Source of the DNA: Schlegelella_A sp963778525
GTDB taxonomy: Bacteria; Pseudomonadota; Gammaproteobacteria; Burkholderiales; Burkholderiaceae_C
DNA length: 64,000 nt
Assembly: GCA_963778525.1 (NCBI GenBank)
Contig: CAVZUJ010000001.1
Coordinates: forward strand, 930,001 to 994,000
Direction of reading: 5' to 3'
Below, piece after piece: positions 18,283 to 26,540 of this stretch. The notes below the pieces were generated by a model. The model searched no databases. It was not told the origin of the DNA and worked only from the letters and a program-made list of their open reading frames with translations. Positions within the stretch are counted from its first letter, which is position 1; each line of letters opens with the position of its first letter. The position numbers were made by a program, and so were the translations under genes.

Positions 18283-19416
18283 TCAGATCACCTCCAGCTC
18301 GGCCGCGAGCGCGCCCGCGGCCTTCATGGCCTGCAGGATCGCGAGCAGGTCCTGCGGCGTCGCGCCGAGCGAATTCAGGGCCCTGACGACATCGGAGAGC
18401 TTGGCGCCCGGCCCCATCTGCACCAGCGCGCCCGGCTGCTGCGTGATCGTGATGTCGGACTTCTCGGTCACCACCGTCTGGCCGGCCCGCGCGAACGGGC
18501 CCGGTTGGCTCGCCATGGGCGTGGTGTTGATCGTCACCGACAGGCTGCCGTGCGCCACCGCGCAGGCGGCGATCGTGACCGACTGGTTCATGACGATGGA
18601 GCCGGTGCGCGCATTGATGACCACCTTGGCGGCCGGCGCGAACTGCTTGATGTCGAGGTTCTCGATGTCGGCCATGAAGTTGACGCGTGCATCGGGCGAG
18701 GCCGGCATGCGCACCCGCACGGCGCGGCCGTCGAGGGCATCGGCGGTGCCGCTGCCCATGCGGTTGTTGATGACGCGAACGACCTCGCTCGCGGTCGCGA
18801 AGTCGGTGGAGTTGAGGTCGAGCTGGATCGTGTCGCCCTGGTTCATCGAGGTCGCGACGCTGCGCTCGACCGTCGCGCCTTCGGGGATGCGCCCCGAAGC
18901 GAGGGTGTTGATCTGCACCTTCGATCCCGACGCCGAGGCGCCGGCGCCGCCGATCACGAGATTGCCTTGCGCCATGGCGTAGATCTGGCCGTCGGCGCCC
19001 TTCAGCGGTGTCGCGACGAGCGTGCCGCCGCGCAGGCTCTTGGCGTTGGCGAGCGACGAGACGTTGACATCGATCGTCTGCCCGGGTTGTGCGAAGGCCG
19101 GCAGCTGCGCCGTGACCATCACGGTGGCGAGGTTCTTCAGCTGGATGCTCGAACTGTTCGGCGCCGTCACGCCCATCTGCTGCAGCAAGGCGAGCAGGGT
19201 TTGCGTCGCGAACGGCGCCGAGGTGGTCTGGTCGCCGGTGCCGTCGAGGCCGACGACGAGGCCGTAGCCGACCAGCTGGTTGCTGCGAACGCCCTGGATC
19301 GAAGCCACTTCCTTGATCCGCGCGGCCTCGGCTGGAGCGGGCCACCAGAGGGCGGCGCTGGCAAGGACGGCGGCAACGGCGAGCGCGGCGCGGACGAATC
19401 GGTCGGTCTGGGTCAT
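18283..19416 (-). CDS. flgI: flagellar P-ring protein FlgI
   Basis: FlgI builds the periplasmic P ring around the rod. The 377-residue product has a Sec signal peptide (hydrophobic residues about 9-30, cleavage after APAEA), then the family N-terminus ARIKEVASIQGVRSNQLVGY and GLVVGLDGTGDQT. Near the C-terminus LVQMGPGAKLSDVVRALNSL and PQDLLAILQAMKAAGAL are typical. A perfect 10-bp hairpin stem ends two bases before the ATG (see 19418-19443), so the start region lacks an exposed ribosome-binding site. Confidence 0.96.
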   Translation of the reverse strand: MTQTDRFVRAALAVAAVLASAALWWPAPAEAARIKEVASIQGVRSNQLVGYGLVVGLDGTGDQTTSAPFATQTLLALLQQMGVTAPNSSSIQLKNLATVMVTAQLPAFAQPGQTIDVNVSSLANAKSLRGGTLVATPLKGADGQIYAMAQGNLVIGGAGASASGSKVQINTLASGRIPEGATVERSVATSMNQGDTIQLDLNSTDFATASEVVRVINNRMGSGTADALDGRAVRVRMPASPDARVNFMADIENLDIKQFAPAAKVVINARTGSIVMNQSVTIAACAVAHGSLSVTINTTPMASQPGPFARAGQTVVTEKSDITITQQPGALVQMGPGAKLSDVVRALNSLGATPQDLLAILQAMKAAGALAAELEVI

Positions 19417-19417
19417 C

Positions 19418-19443
19418 TCGAAGGCACCGTGGTGTGCCTTCGA
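19418..19443 (-). repeat. perfect hairpin immediately before flgI
   Basis: TCGAAGGCAC and GTGCCTTCGA form a 10-bp perfect stem with a six-base loop in the 39-base gap between flgH and flgI. In flgI orientation the stem ends one base before the ATG, and the only Shine-Dalgarno-like bases (GAAGG) are inside its far arm. No T-run follows in that direction. A translational control or mRNA-processing element fits better than a terminator. Confidence 0.6.
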
Positions 19444-19455
19444 TTCTTCAAGAAC

Positions 19456-20136
19456 TTAAATCGGCAGAACGTTCAAAAAGAAGCGGCTCAACCAGCCTAT
19501 TCCCTGCGCATCGGCCTGGGCGCCGCGACCGCGCTGCTCGATCCGCACGTTGGCGATCTGGCTCGAGGTGACGATGTTGCCCGACAGGATCATGTGCGGG
19601 TCGACCTGGCCCGAAAAACGCAGCACGTCGACGTTCTGGTTGACGCCGATCTGCTTCTCGCCGGCGACGAGCAGGTGCCCGTTCGGCAGCACGCCCGTCA
19701 CCACGGCGGTGATGGTGCCGGAGAAGTTGTTGCTGTTGGCCACCGTGCCGGCGCCGGAGAAGGAATTGTCGGAGCTGCCGGTGGCGCTGGCCTTGTTGAA
19801 GGCATTGGGGCTGACGAACGGCAAGGCCGTGATCGCCGCCGAGACCTTGCCGCTCTTGTCGATGGTGCTGGTGCTGGTCTGGGTCGCCGAGATCGTCTCG
19901 GTGATCTGGACGATGATCGAATCGCCGACCATGCGCGCCCGATAGTCCTCGAAGAGCGGCCGGTACTGGCCGGCCTGGAAGATCGAGCCGTTGTGGAACT
20001 CCGGCGCCGGGATCACCGGCGGCACGGCATAGGTGGGTGTGGCGACCTCGACCTTGGGGATCGGATACGGCGTCTGGCAGCCGGCCAGGCCTGAGAAGAA
20101 CGAGGCGGCCAGGACGGCGCGAAGCAAGCGGGTCAT
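19456..20136 (-). CDS. flgH: flagellar L-ring lipoprotein FlgH
   Basis: FlgH forms the outer-membrane L ring. The 226-residue product has a lipoprotein signal with lipobox LAGC (Cys about residue 20). Diagnostic stretches are GSIFQAGQYRPLFEDYRARM, VGDSIIVQITET and GTVANSNNFSGTITAVVTGV. The C-terminus ends GWLSRFFLNVLPI. It starts 9 bases after flgG in standard order. The frame is intact. Confidence 0.96.
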   Translation of the reverse strand: MTRLLRAVLAASFFSGLAGCQTPYPIPKVEVATPTYAVPPVIPAPEFHNGSIFQAGQYRPLFEDYRARMVGDSIIVQITETISATQTSTSTIDKSGKVSAAITALPFVSPNAFNKASATGSSDNSFSGAGTVANSNNFSGTITAVVTGVLPNGHLLVAGEKQIGVNQNVDVLRFSGQVDPHMILSGNIVTSSQIANVRIEQRGRGAQADAQGIGWLSRFFLNVLPI

Positions 20137-20145
20137 CGTCGGGCC

Positions 20146-20928
20146 TCAGAGCTGGGAGAGCTTGTCGAGCATCTGGTCGGCGGTCTGGATCGACTTCGAG
20201 TTCAGCTCGTACGAGCGCTGGGTCTGGATCATCTGCACCAGCTCTTCGACGACATTGACGTTCGAGGTCTCGACGAAGCCCTGCTGCAAGGTGCCCAGGC
20301 CATTGGTGCCGGCGTTGCCCGGCGTCGGCGTGCCCGAGGCCGTGGTCTCGGCGTAGAGGTTGCCGCCCTTGGGATCGAGGCCGGCCGGGTTGATGAAGCT
20401 GGCGATCTGCAGCTGGCCGATCGTCTGCGCCGTCGCCTGGCCGGGCAGCGTCACCGAGACGGTGCCGTCGTTGCCGATGGTCACGCTCTGCGCCGCGGTG
20501 GGAATGGTGATGCCCGGCTGCACCGTGTAGCCGGCGTTGGTCACGAGCTGGCCCTGCGCGCTGACCTGGAACGAGCCGTCGCGCGTGTAGCCGGTGGTGC
20601 CGTCGGGCAGTTGCACCTGGAAGAAGCCGCGACCCTGGATCGCCAGGTCGAGGGTATTGCTCGTCTGCTGCAGGTTGCCCTGGCTGAAGTTGCGCGAGGT
20701 GGCGACGGCGCGCGTGCCGAGGCCGACCTGCAGGCCGGTCGGCAGCGTCGTCTGGTCGCTGCTCGCGGCGCCGGCCTGGCGCAGGTTCTGGTACATCAGG
20801 TCCTCGAAGACGGCGTGGCCGCTCTTGTAGCCATTCGTCGAGACGTTGGCGAGGTTGTTCGAGATGTTGTCGAGCTGCATTTGCTGCGCTTCCATCCCGG
20901 TCTTCGATATCCACAGCGATCGCATCAT
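20146..20928 (-). CDS. flgG: flagellar distal rod protein FlgG
   Basis: FlgG forms the distal rod. The 260-residue product matches the family length. It begins MMRSLWISKTGMEAQQMQLD and has the rod-family motif ISNNLANVSTNGYKSGHAVF. The C-terminus has SNVNVVEELVQMIQTQRSYE and SKSIQTADQMLDKLSQL. GGAGAG lies seven bases before the ATG. It is separated from flgF by about 260 bases, unlike every other neighbouring pair in this operon. Confidence 0.97.
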   Translation of the reverse strand: MMRSLWISKTGMEAQQMQLDNISNNLANVSTNGYKSGHAVFEDLMYQNLRQAGAASSDQTTLPTGLQVGLGTRAVATSRNFSQGNLQQTSNTLDLAIQGRGFFQVQLPDGTTGYTRDGSFQVSAQGQLVTNAGYTVQPGITIPTAAQSVTIGNDGTVSVTLPGQATAQTIGQLQIASFINPAGLDPKGGNLYAETTASGTPTPGNAGTNGLGTLQQGFVETSNVNVVEELVQMIQTQRSYELNSKSIQTADQMLDKLSQL

Positions 20929-21144
20929 GGCGCGGCTCTCCGGTCAATGACGGGATGGTCGCGCCTGGAGCGCGGCCGAAAGCTTCGAAAAGAAGGCGGA
21001 TCGCGGCCAGTTAGGGCAAACGCAGAACCACTGGAGCGACGAGTGACCGGTCGCCCGACGATCACCTGCGCCAGCCTGTCGACATTGCGACGGCAGCGCC
21101 TTGGCGAATGCGCCGTCACCGACGCGAGCGGGCCCTCGCATCGC

Positions 21145-21177
21145 GACTCCATGGTCGGGCGAGGGCTCGTCGGAGTC
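21145..21177 (-). other. hairpin in the flgF-flgG gap
   Basis: GACTCC (21145-21150) and GGAGTC (21172-21177) pair around a smaller internal CGAG...CTCG pairing, about ten bases past the flgF stop. No T-run follows in the minus direction. The remaining 215 bases of the gap show only the flgG ribosome-binding site, and I see no small gene. The hairpin may reduce read-through or protect the upstream mRNA end. Confidence 0.35.
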
Positions 21178-21187
21178 CGGCGCAGCC

Positions 21188-21913
21188 TCAGCTTGCCGAC
21201 AACAATTGCTGCGCCGACTTGTCGTTGCTCTCGGCCGTCGACAGGCTCTTCATCTGCGCTTCGAACTGGCGCGCCGCGGCGATCATCTCGACCATGGTCT
21301 CGACGGCGCTGACGTTCGAGCCTTCGAGCGCGCCGATCTGCACCTGCGCGCTCGAGTCGGCCGGCAGGTCGCCATCGGCGGCGCGAAAGAGTCCGTCGGT
21401 GCCGCGCGTCAGCGGTCCGTCCGGGGTGACGAATTTCAGCCTGCCGATGGTGTTGCTCTTGCCGTCGTGGGTGGTCGCGCTGACGGTGCCGTCGCTGGCG
21501 ATGCCGACCACGGTATCGAGCGGCACCTGGATCGGGCCGCCGTCGCCGAGCACGGTCAGGCCCGAGGTCGTGGTCAGCGTGCCGTCGGCACTGACGTCGA
21601 GCGAGCCGCCGCGGGTGTAGGCCTCGGTGCCGTCGAGCCCCTGCACGGCGAGCCAGGCATTGCCCTTCATCGCCACGTCGAGGTCGCGACCGGTTCCGGT
21701 CACCGTGCCTGGCGTGGCGTCGTAGCCGGGCGTCGACTCGAGCGAATAGACGCGCGTGCTGGCGCCGCTGCCCTGCACCGGCACGGCACGAAAAGCCGAC
21801 AGCTCGGCCCGAAAGCCGACCGTCGACACATTGGCCAGGTTGTTGGCAAGCGTGTCCTGCCGCTGCATGGTCGCCTTCGCGCCAGCCATCGACAGGTAGA
21901 TCAGGCGGTCCAT
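21188..21913 (-). CDS. flgF: flagellar proximal rod protein FlgF
   Basis: FlgF is one of the proximal rod subunits. The 241-residue product begins MDRLIYLSMAGAKATMQRQD and has NNLANVSTVGFRAELSAFRA. The core has the FlgEFG pattern MKGNAWLAVQGLDGTEAYTR, and the end carries SNVSAVETMVEMIAAARQFE. It lies 15 bases after flgE. The frame is intact. Confidence 0.95.
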   Translation of the reverse strand: MDRLIYLSMAGAKATMQRQDTLANNLANVSTVGFRAELSAFRAVPVQGSGASTRVYSLESTPGYDATPGTVTGTGRDLDVAMKGNAWLAVQGLDGTEAYTRGGSLDVSADGTLTTTSGLTVLGDGGPIQVPLDTVVGIASDGTVSATTHDGKSNTIGRLKFVTPDGPLTRGTDGLFRAADGDLPADSSAQVQIGALEGSNVSAVETMVEMIAAARQFEAQMKSLSTAESNDKSAQQLLSAS

Positions 21914-21928
21914 GGTCGCTCAGCCTGA

Positions 21929-23191
21929 TCAGCGCAGATTGACGATCGTCTGCATGATCTGGTCTTCGGTCTTGATCGTCTGCGCGTTGGCCTGGTAGTC
22001 GCGCTGCGCGGTGATCATGTTGACGAGCTCGGCGGTGAGGTCGACATTCGATTCCTCGAGCGCGCCGGCCTGCAGCACGCCGAGGTTGCCCGCGCCGGGG
22101 ACACCGGTGACCGGGCCACCCGATGCCGCCGTCTGCAGCCAGGCGTTGCCGCCCACCGGCTCGAGGCCTTGCGGGTTGGCGAAGGTGGCCATCTCGACCT
22201 GTCCGGCCGGCTTGGTCTGGCCGTTCGAATAGGTCGCGGTGATGACACCGTTGGCCACGAACGAGACGCCGGTGAGCGAGCCCGCCGCATAGCCGTTCTG
22301 GTCGAGCGCGGTGACGCCGAAGGCCGACCCGTACTGCGTCGCGCCCGAGACGTCGAGCGCGATGCCGGTGATGGGCACGGTGGTCGCGCCGACGCTGTTG
22401 GTGACCGACGGAATGTCGATCGCGACGGTGCCGACCGGCGCGGTCGGGGTGCCGCCGTTGGTCGGGAAGGTGATCGTGGTCGACGGCGTCGGGTCTCCCG
22501 CACCGTTGGTGGAGATCGGCGTGCCGTTGGCGGCGACGTAGACGTTCCAGGTGTCGGTGCTCGCCTTCTGGAAGTAGTAGGTCAGCGCGACCGACTGGCC
22601 CTTGGCGTCGTAGACGGTCTGCGAGGTCGCGTTGTTGTAGGTGCTCGGATCGGTGAAGGTGATGGGCGCGCCGGCCGCGGGCACCGTCACGGCCGAGGTC
22701 GCGTCGAGATTCATCTCCATCGAGATCGTCGAGGTGACCACCGGCGTCAGGCCGGCCGTCGGCATCTGCAGGGGCGACGCGGTGCCGGGCAGGATCGTGC
22801 CCGTGGCGTCGGCCGGGTAGCCCATCAGGCGCTGGCCCTGGTCGTTGACGATGTAGCCCGAGGTGTCGGTCTTGAACTGGCCGTTGCGGGTGTACGAGAT
22901 CGCGCCGCTCTTGTCGCTCACTTCGAAGAAGCCGTTGCCGTTGATGGCGACGTCGAGCGGGTTGTCGGTCGTCGAGATCGTGCCCTGCGTGAACTGCTGC
23001 GCCACGGCGGCGACCTTGGTGCCGATACCGATCGCGTTGCTCGTGCCGCCGATGGCGTTGGCGTACATGTCGGCGAACTCCGCGCGCGAGGACTTCGCGC
23101 CATAGGTGTTGGAGTTGGCGATGTTGTTGCCGATGACATCGAGATTGGCGCTCGCCGCATTGAGACCGGAAAGACCTTGCTGGAAGCTCAT
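21929..23191 (-). CDS. flgE: flagellar hook protein FlgE
   Basis: FlgE polymerises into the hook. The 420-residue product begins MSFQQGLSGLNAASANLDVI and has GNNIANSNTYGAKSSRAEFA. The central region is Thr/Gly/Pro-rich, as expected for exposed hook domains. The C-terminus has SNVDLTAELVNMITAQRDYQ and ends QTIKTEDQIMQTIVNLR. The start has AAAGAG upstream. It follows flgD by 37 bases once the flgD frame is corrected. Confidence 0.97.
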   Translation of the reverse strand: MSFQQGLSGLNAASANLDVIGNNIANSNTYGAKSSRAEFADMYANAIGGTSNAIGIGTKVAAVAQQFTQGTISTTDNPLDVAINGNGFFEVSDKSGAISYTRNGQFKTDTSGYIVNDQGQRLMGYPADATGTILPGTASPLQMPTAGLTPVVTSTISMEMNLDATSAVTVPAAGAPITFTDPSTYNNATSQTVYDAKGQSVALTYYFQKASTDTWNVYVAANGTPISTNGAGDPTPSTTITFPTNGGTPTAPVGTVAIDIPSVTNSVGATTVPITGIALDVSGATQYGSAFGVTALDQNGYAAGSLTGVSFVANGVITATYSNGQTKPAGQVEMATFANPQGLEPVGGNAWLQTAASGGPVTGVPGAGNLGVLQAGALEESNVDLTAELVNMITAQRDYQANAQTIKTEDQIMQTIVNLR

Positions 23192-23228
23192 GGCGCGTTC
23201 TCTTTCAGAAAAAGTCGAAAAGGGGAAT

Positions 23229-23889
23229 TCAGTTGAGGGCGACGACGCGTGCTGTAGGGCACGTTGCCCGATCTCTGCAGCTCGAGATTGAAGGTGCCGC
23301 CGCTGGTCGTGATGGCGTCGACGGTGTCGCTCATCAGTGCCGTCGACGGCATCGTCACGCCACCGCTCGTCGCGGTGACGCGGAAGGTGTAGCCGCTGGC
23401 ATTGGTAGCGCTGCCGGCCGGCCAGTTGAAGCTGTGCATGCCGGCGCCTTCGGCGCCGAGGTTGATCGTCTGCACCACGGCACCGCTGGGCGCCAGGATG
23501 TCGACCTTGACCGCATCGGCGGCGTTGGCGATCTGAAAGCCGCCCTCGCCGGTGGCCGAGGTCGGGTCGATGTCGAGCATGTTGCCCGGCACGATCACGC
23601 TCTGGCCGACCAGCGATGCGCCCTGCAGCGCCTGCATCTGCGTGAACTGCGACGACAGCGACTGCACCGTCGTGTTCAGCGTGTTGATGCCGGTCACGGT
23701 GTTGATCTGCGCCATCTGGCTCGTCACCTGGGCGTTGTCCATCGGGTTGAGCGGATCCTGGTTCTGCATCTGCGCGACCAGCAGCTTCAGGAAGGTGTCG
23801 GCGCTGACGGTCTGGCTCGCGGCGGTGGCAGGCGCCGGCGTCGAGTTGACGATGACGTCTGGAGTGGAGGTGGCTGAATTGACGCTCAT
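23229..23889 (-). CDS. flgD: flagellar hook capping protein FlgD, one frameshift at the end
   Basis: FlgD forms the scaffold cap on which hook subunits assemble. The N-terminal part shows SADTFLKLLVAQMQNQDPLN and MDNAQVTSQMAQINTVTGI, diagnostic of FlgD. A hook-cap Ig-like region and the C-terminal LELQRSGNVPYS follow. As read, translation runs past the true end. An apparent extra base at 23247 restores VPYSTVVALN and a TGA at 23229-23231, giving 219 residues, normal for the family. Without the correction the gene would end at 23188 with an unrelated tail overlapping flgE. Confidence 0.94.
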
Positions 23890-23906
23890 GGCATGGGGCT
23901 TTCGTT

Positions 23907-24323
23907 TCAGCTACCGAGCTGGATGGTCTTGAGCAGCAGCGACTTCGCCGTGTTCATCACTTCGAGGTTGTTCTGGTACGAGCGCGAGGCCGAGATCATG
24001 TTGACCATCTCCTCCACCGCGTTGACGTTGCTGTAGGTGACGTAGCCGTCGGCGTCGGCGCTCGGGTGGGCCGGGTCATGGACCTTGCGCCCCGGTGTCT
24101 GGTCTTCGCTGACGGTGCTGACCCGCACGCCGGCGGCGCTCGGGTCGTCGCTGTTCTCGCCCATCAGCTGGGTCTGGAAGGTCACCTGGCGCGCCTTGTA
24201 GGCCTGGCCGTCGGGGCCGGCCACGGTGTCGACGTTGGCCAGGTTCGAGGCGACGACGTTCAGGCGCTGGCTCTGCGCGCTGGCGGCGCTGCCCGAGACG
24301 TTGAAGATCGAGAGCATGCTCAT
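23907..24323 (-). CDS. flgC: flagellar proximal rod protein FlgC
   Basis: FlgC is a proximal rod subunit of 138 residues. It begins MSMLSIFNVSGSAASAQSQR and has NVVASNLANVDTVAGPDGQA and YKARQVTFQ. The end carries SNVNAVEEMVNMISASRSYQ and NNLEVMNTAKSLLLKTIQLG, diagnostic of FlgC. It starts 14 bases after flgB and ends 17 bases before flgD. Confidence 0.96.
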   Translation of the reverse strand: MSMLSIFNVSGSAASAQSQRLNVVASNLANVDTVAGPDGQAYKARQVTFQTQLMGENSDDPSAAGVRVSTVSEDQTPGRKVHDPAHPSADADGYVTYSNVNAVEEMVNMISASRSYQNNLEVMNTAKSLLLKTIQLGS

Positions 24324-24337
24324 CGCCGCGTCCTTCC

Positions 24338-24760
24338 TTATTGACCGTTGATCGCCGAGAGCTGCGTCTTCACGCTCTGGCTGATGAAGCGCAGCGTCGC
24401 TTCGTACTTCACCGAGTTGTCGGCGAAGCTGGCGCGCTCGCGGTCCATGTCGACCGTGTTGCGGTCGAGGTTGGTCTGGCCCGGGGTGGCATAGAGCAGG
24501 TCGCTGCCGGCGAGCCCACCATTCAAGCCGGGGCTCGCGCTGCCGATATGTCCGGGATTGGTTGTCGATACCGTCCGGGCTCCCGGCAGGCTGGCGGTGG
24601 CCGCCTGCAGCGTCTTCGCGAAATCCATGTCGCGGGCAACGTAGCCGGGCGTGTCGGCATTGGCGATGTTGCTGGCGATCAGGCGTTGCCGATCGGAGCG
24701 CAGGATCAGGGCCTGGGCCTGGAAGTCGAGCGCGTTCATGTCGGTCAGTCGGTTCAGCAT
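24338..24760 (-). CDS. flgB: flagellar proximal rod protein FlgB
   Basis: FlgB is the first rod subunit of the operon, 140 residues. It begins MLNRLTDMNALDFQAQALIL and has SNIANADTPGYVARDMDFAK. The end has DNSVKYEATLRFISQSVKTQ, typical of FlgB. It is the first gene of the long minus-strand flagellar operon and diverges from flgA across a 162-base regulatory gap. Confidence 0.96.
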   Translation of the reverse strand: MLNRLTDMNALDFQAQALILRSDRQRLIASNIANADTPGYVARDMDFAKTLQAATASLPGARTVSTTNPGHIGSASPGLNGGLAGSDLLYATPGQTNLDRNTVDMDRERASFADNSVKYEATLRFISQSVKTQLSAINGQ

Positions 24761-24922
24761 CGGAGCCTCGCATCGTCGCCGCGCAGCCGGGACAAGAGCC
24801 CGCCATGCGGCGATGTGAAGGCATTGTCCGGACGCCTCCGGCCAAACATAAGCGCGAATAGCACGCGCTTTGCCCGCCATATCGAAGCCTCGGCGGCCAT
24901 GCCGCACCCTAGAGTGGCGATC
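24761..24922. promoter_or_regulatory. divergent flgB/flgA control region
   Basis: This 162-base gap must carry promoters for both flagellar arms. Its least GC-rich part (about 24844-24873) contains CATAAGCGCGAATAGCACG. Two weak readings are possible: a FlhDC-box-like half site (AAGCGCGAATAGC), or on the plus strand a sigma-54-like TAGCAC followed by five bases and TTGC at 24859-24873. On the minus strand TATGTT could be a -10 for flgB. No sigma-28 motif is present, consistent with early or middle-class genes. The assignment is uncertain. Confidence 0.4.
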
Positions 24923-25687
24923 ATGTTGTCGATTGCCTTGCTCGGAACGCTCGCGCGCGCCACACCCCGCGTGCTGGCCTGGCTGCTCGCCGGCGCGCTG
25001 GCGTTCGTCCTCGTCGTCTGCGGGTTCGTGACGCCGGCCCAGGCCGAGGAAGCCGCATCTGCGCTCGACACCTCCCTGCTCGACAACGTGCGCACGCTCG
25101 CTCTCGACAACACCGCAGCCAAGGGCGCGGTCCGCGTCGAGGTCGCGATCGGCCAGCTCGACCCGCGCCTGCATCTCGCGCCCTGCCAGCGTATCGAGCC
25201 CTATGTACCGGTGGGCACGCGCCTCTGGGGCAAGAGTCGCATCGGACTGCGCTGCAAGGAAGGCGCGACCCTCTGGAACGTCTATCTGCCGATCACCGTC
25301 AAGGTCTACGGCCGCGCACTCGTCGTGCCGGCCGGCGCGACGCTCGGCAGCGTCATCGGCGCCGCCGACCTGGCCGAGGCCGAGGTCGACCTGGCCGAAG
25401 AGTTCAGCCCGGCGATCGTCGACCGCAAGCTGGCCGAAGGCCGGGTGCTGGCCCAGAACCTCAAGCCGGGCCAGACCCTGCGCCAGGACCAGCTCAAGGC
25501 GCGCCAATGGTTCGCGGCGGGAGAGACTGTCAAGGTGGTGGCCTCCGGCGACGGCTTCGCGCTCGAAGCCGAGGGCCAGGCCTTGAACAACGGCATCGAA
25601 GGCCAGCCGGCCAAGGTCCGGACCGAGAGCGGCCGGATCCTGACAGGCATCCCGTCGGGCGAGCGCCGGGTCGAGGTCGCCCTGTGA
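24923..25687 (+). CDS. flgA: flagellar P-ring assembly chaperone FlgA
   Basis: FlgA is a periplasmic chaperone for P-ring assembly. The 254-residue product has a signal peptide with a long hydrophobic core and cleavage after TPAQA (about residue 41). The C-terminal SAF-like domain shows the family pattern: DRKLAEGRVLAQNLKPGQTL, RQDQLKARQWFAAGETVKVV and GQPAKVRTESGRILTGI. I chose ATG 24923. An upstream in-frame ATG at 24899 would add eight residues before the signal. It is divergent from flgB and 117 bases ahead of flgM. Confidence 0.93.
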   Translation: MLSIALLGTLARATPRVLAWLLAGALAFVLVVCGFVTPAQAEEAASALDTSLLDNVRTLALDNTAAKGAVRVEVAIGQLDPRLHLAPCQRIEPYVPVGTRLWGKSRIGLRCKEGATLWNVYLPITVKVYGRALVVPAGATLGSVIGAADLAEAEVDLAEEFSPAIVDRKLAEGRVLAQNLKPGQTLRQDQLKARQWFAAGETVKVVASGDGFALEAEGQALNNGIEGQPAKVRTESGRILTGIPSGERRVEVAL

Positions 25688-25727
25688 GAGCGAGTCTGCA
25701 GGTGCTTCGGGCGCCGAGAAATAAGCC

Positions 25728-25754
25728 TAAAGTCGCGCCCTGCGACGCCGATAG
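25728..25754 (+). promoter_or_regulatory. sigma-28 (FliA) promoter of flgMN
   Basis: TAAAGTCG (25728-25735), an 11-base spacer, then GCCGATAG (25747-25754). This matches the FliA consensus TAAAGTTT-N11-GCCGATAA at 13 of 16 positions with exact spacing. It lies 50 bases before the flgM ATG. A class-3 promoter for the anti-FliA factor is expected for this regulon. Confidence 0.9.
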
Positions 25755-25804
25755 TCCGTCCATGTTGTTGGGCGCGCATGCTTTCGGCGCCGATGGAGAG
25801 CACC

Positions 25805-26128
25805 ATGAAGATCGGTAACCCCGCGGACAAGCCTGTCGCCCCTCCGGTGGCCGGCAGCCATGCCGCGGCGGCCGAAGCGGCCAAGGGCAGCAGCGGCGCG
25901 GCGGCCCCGGCAGCAGCGGCCGCTGCCGCCGATGCGAGCGCCAAGGTCGAGCTCTCGAGCACCGCCTCGACGCTGCTCTCGGGTGGCACTTCGGCCGAAT
26001 TCGATGCTGACAAGGTGGCCAAGTTCGGCGAAGCGATCGCCAACGGCAGCTTCAAGGTCAACCCCGAGGCGATCGCCGACAAGCTGATCGCCAACGCACA
26101 GGAATTGCTCAGCAAGGTGCAGGGCTGA
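25805..26128 (+). CDS. flgM: anti-sigma-28 factor FlgM
   Basis: FlgM holds FliA inactive until the hook is complete and is then exported. The 107-residue product has a flexible Ala-rich N-terminus and a C-terminal FliA-binding part: AKVELSSTASTLLSG, FDADKVAKFGEAIANGSFKV and NPEAIADKLIANAQELLS, the typical FlgM signature. I chose ATG 25805 (MKIGNPADKP) because GGAGAG lies just upstream. In-frame ATGs at 25778 and 25793 are less likely. Its TGA overlaps the flgN ATG (TGATG). Confidence 0.93.
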   Translation: MKIGNPADKPVAPPVAGSHAAAAEAAKGSSGAAAPAAAAAAADASAKVELSSTASTLLSGGTSAEFDADKVAKFGEAIANGSFKVNPEAIADKLIANAQELLSKVQG

Positions 26129-26532
26129 TGCTGGGCGCACCGCGCCTGCCGGCGCCCGCCCTTGCGGCTTCGCCGGAGCTAGAAGCTCGCCTCACGGCCG
26201 TCGAATCGCGCCTCGCCGCGCTCGGCCAGGCCTTGCGCTCGCGCGACGCCGCCGGCATCGACCTGCATGCCTCGGAGCTGCACCGCGCCCTGGCGAGTGC
26301 CGTCAGCCAGTTTTCCGACGCCGCCAAGACCGGCCCGCTGCCGCCCGCGCTGCGGGCTCGTCTGGCCGAGGCCAGCGGCCAGGTGGCGGCGCAGCGCGAA
26401 TCGCTGGCCCGTGCCACCGCCGCGCTCGACCGTGCCATCGACGTGCTGCTGCCGCGCGACGGCTCGGCGCTCTACTCGGCCTACGGCGCCGCCGACCGCG
26501 GCATGTTCAAGAGCGGCGTGATCCGCGCCTAG
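26128..26532 (+). CDS. flgN: flagellar export chaperone FlgN
   Basis: FlgN is the cytoplasmic chaperone for FlgK and FlgL. The 134-residue product is almost wholly helical and charged: LEARLTAVESRLAALGQAL, DLHASELHRALASAVSQFSD and QVAAQRESLARATAALDRAI. The C-terminus has YSAYGAADRGMFKSGVI. Sequence similarity in this family is low, and the call rests on size, helical pattern and the TGATG overlap with flgM. It converges with the NTF2-like gene, leaving only 8 bases. Confidence 0.85.
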   Translation: MLGAPRLPAPALAASPELEARLTAVESRLAALGQALRSRDAAGIDLHASELHRALASAVSQFSDAAKTGPLPPALRARLAEASGQVAAQRESLARATAALDRAIDVLLPRDGSALYSAYGAADRGMFKSGVIRA

Positions 26533-26540
26533 GACGGGGT

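Noticed and set aside
20960..21187. Small gene in the flgF-flgG gap
   Set aside because: Short open frames exist on both strands but none has a ribosome-binding site or recognisable sequence.
24859..24873. Sigma-54 promoter for flgA
   Set aside because: The -24 element has AG instead of the invariant GG, and the site also fits other readings, so I did not call it as a separate feature.
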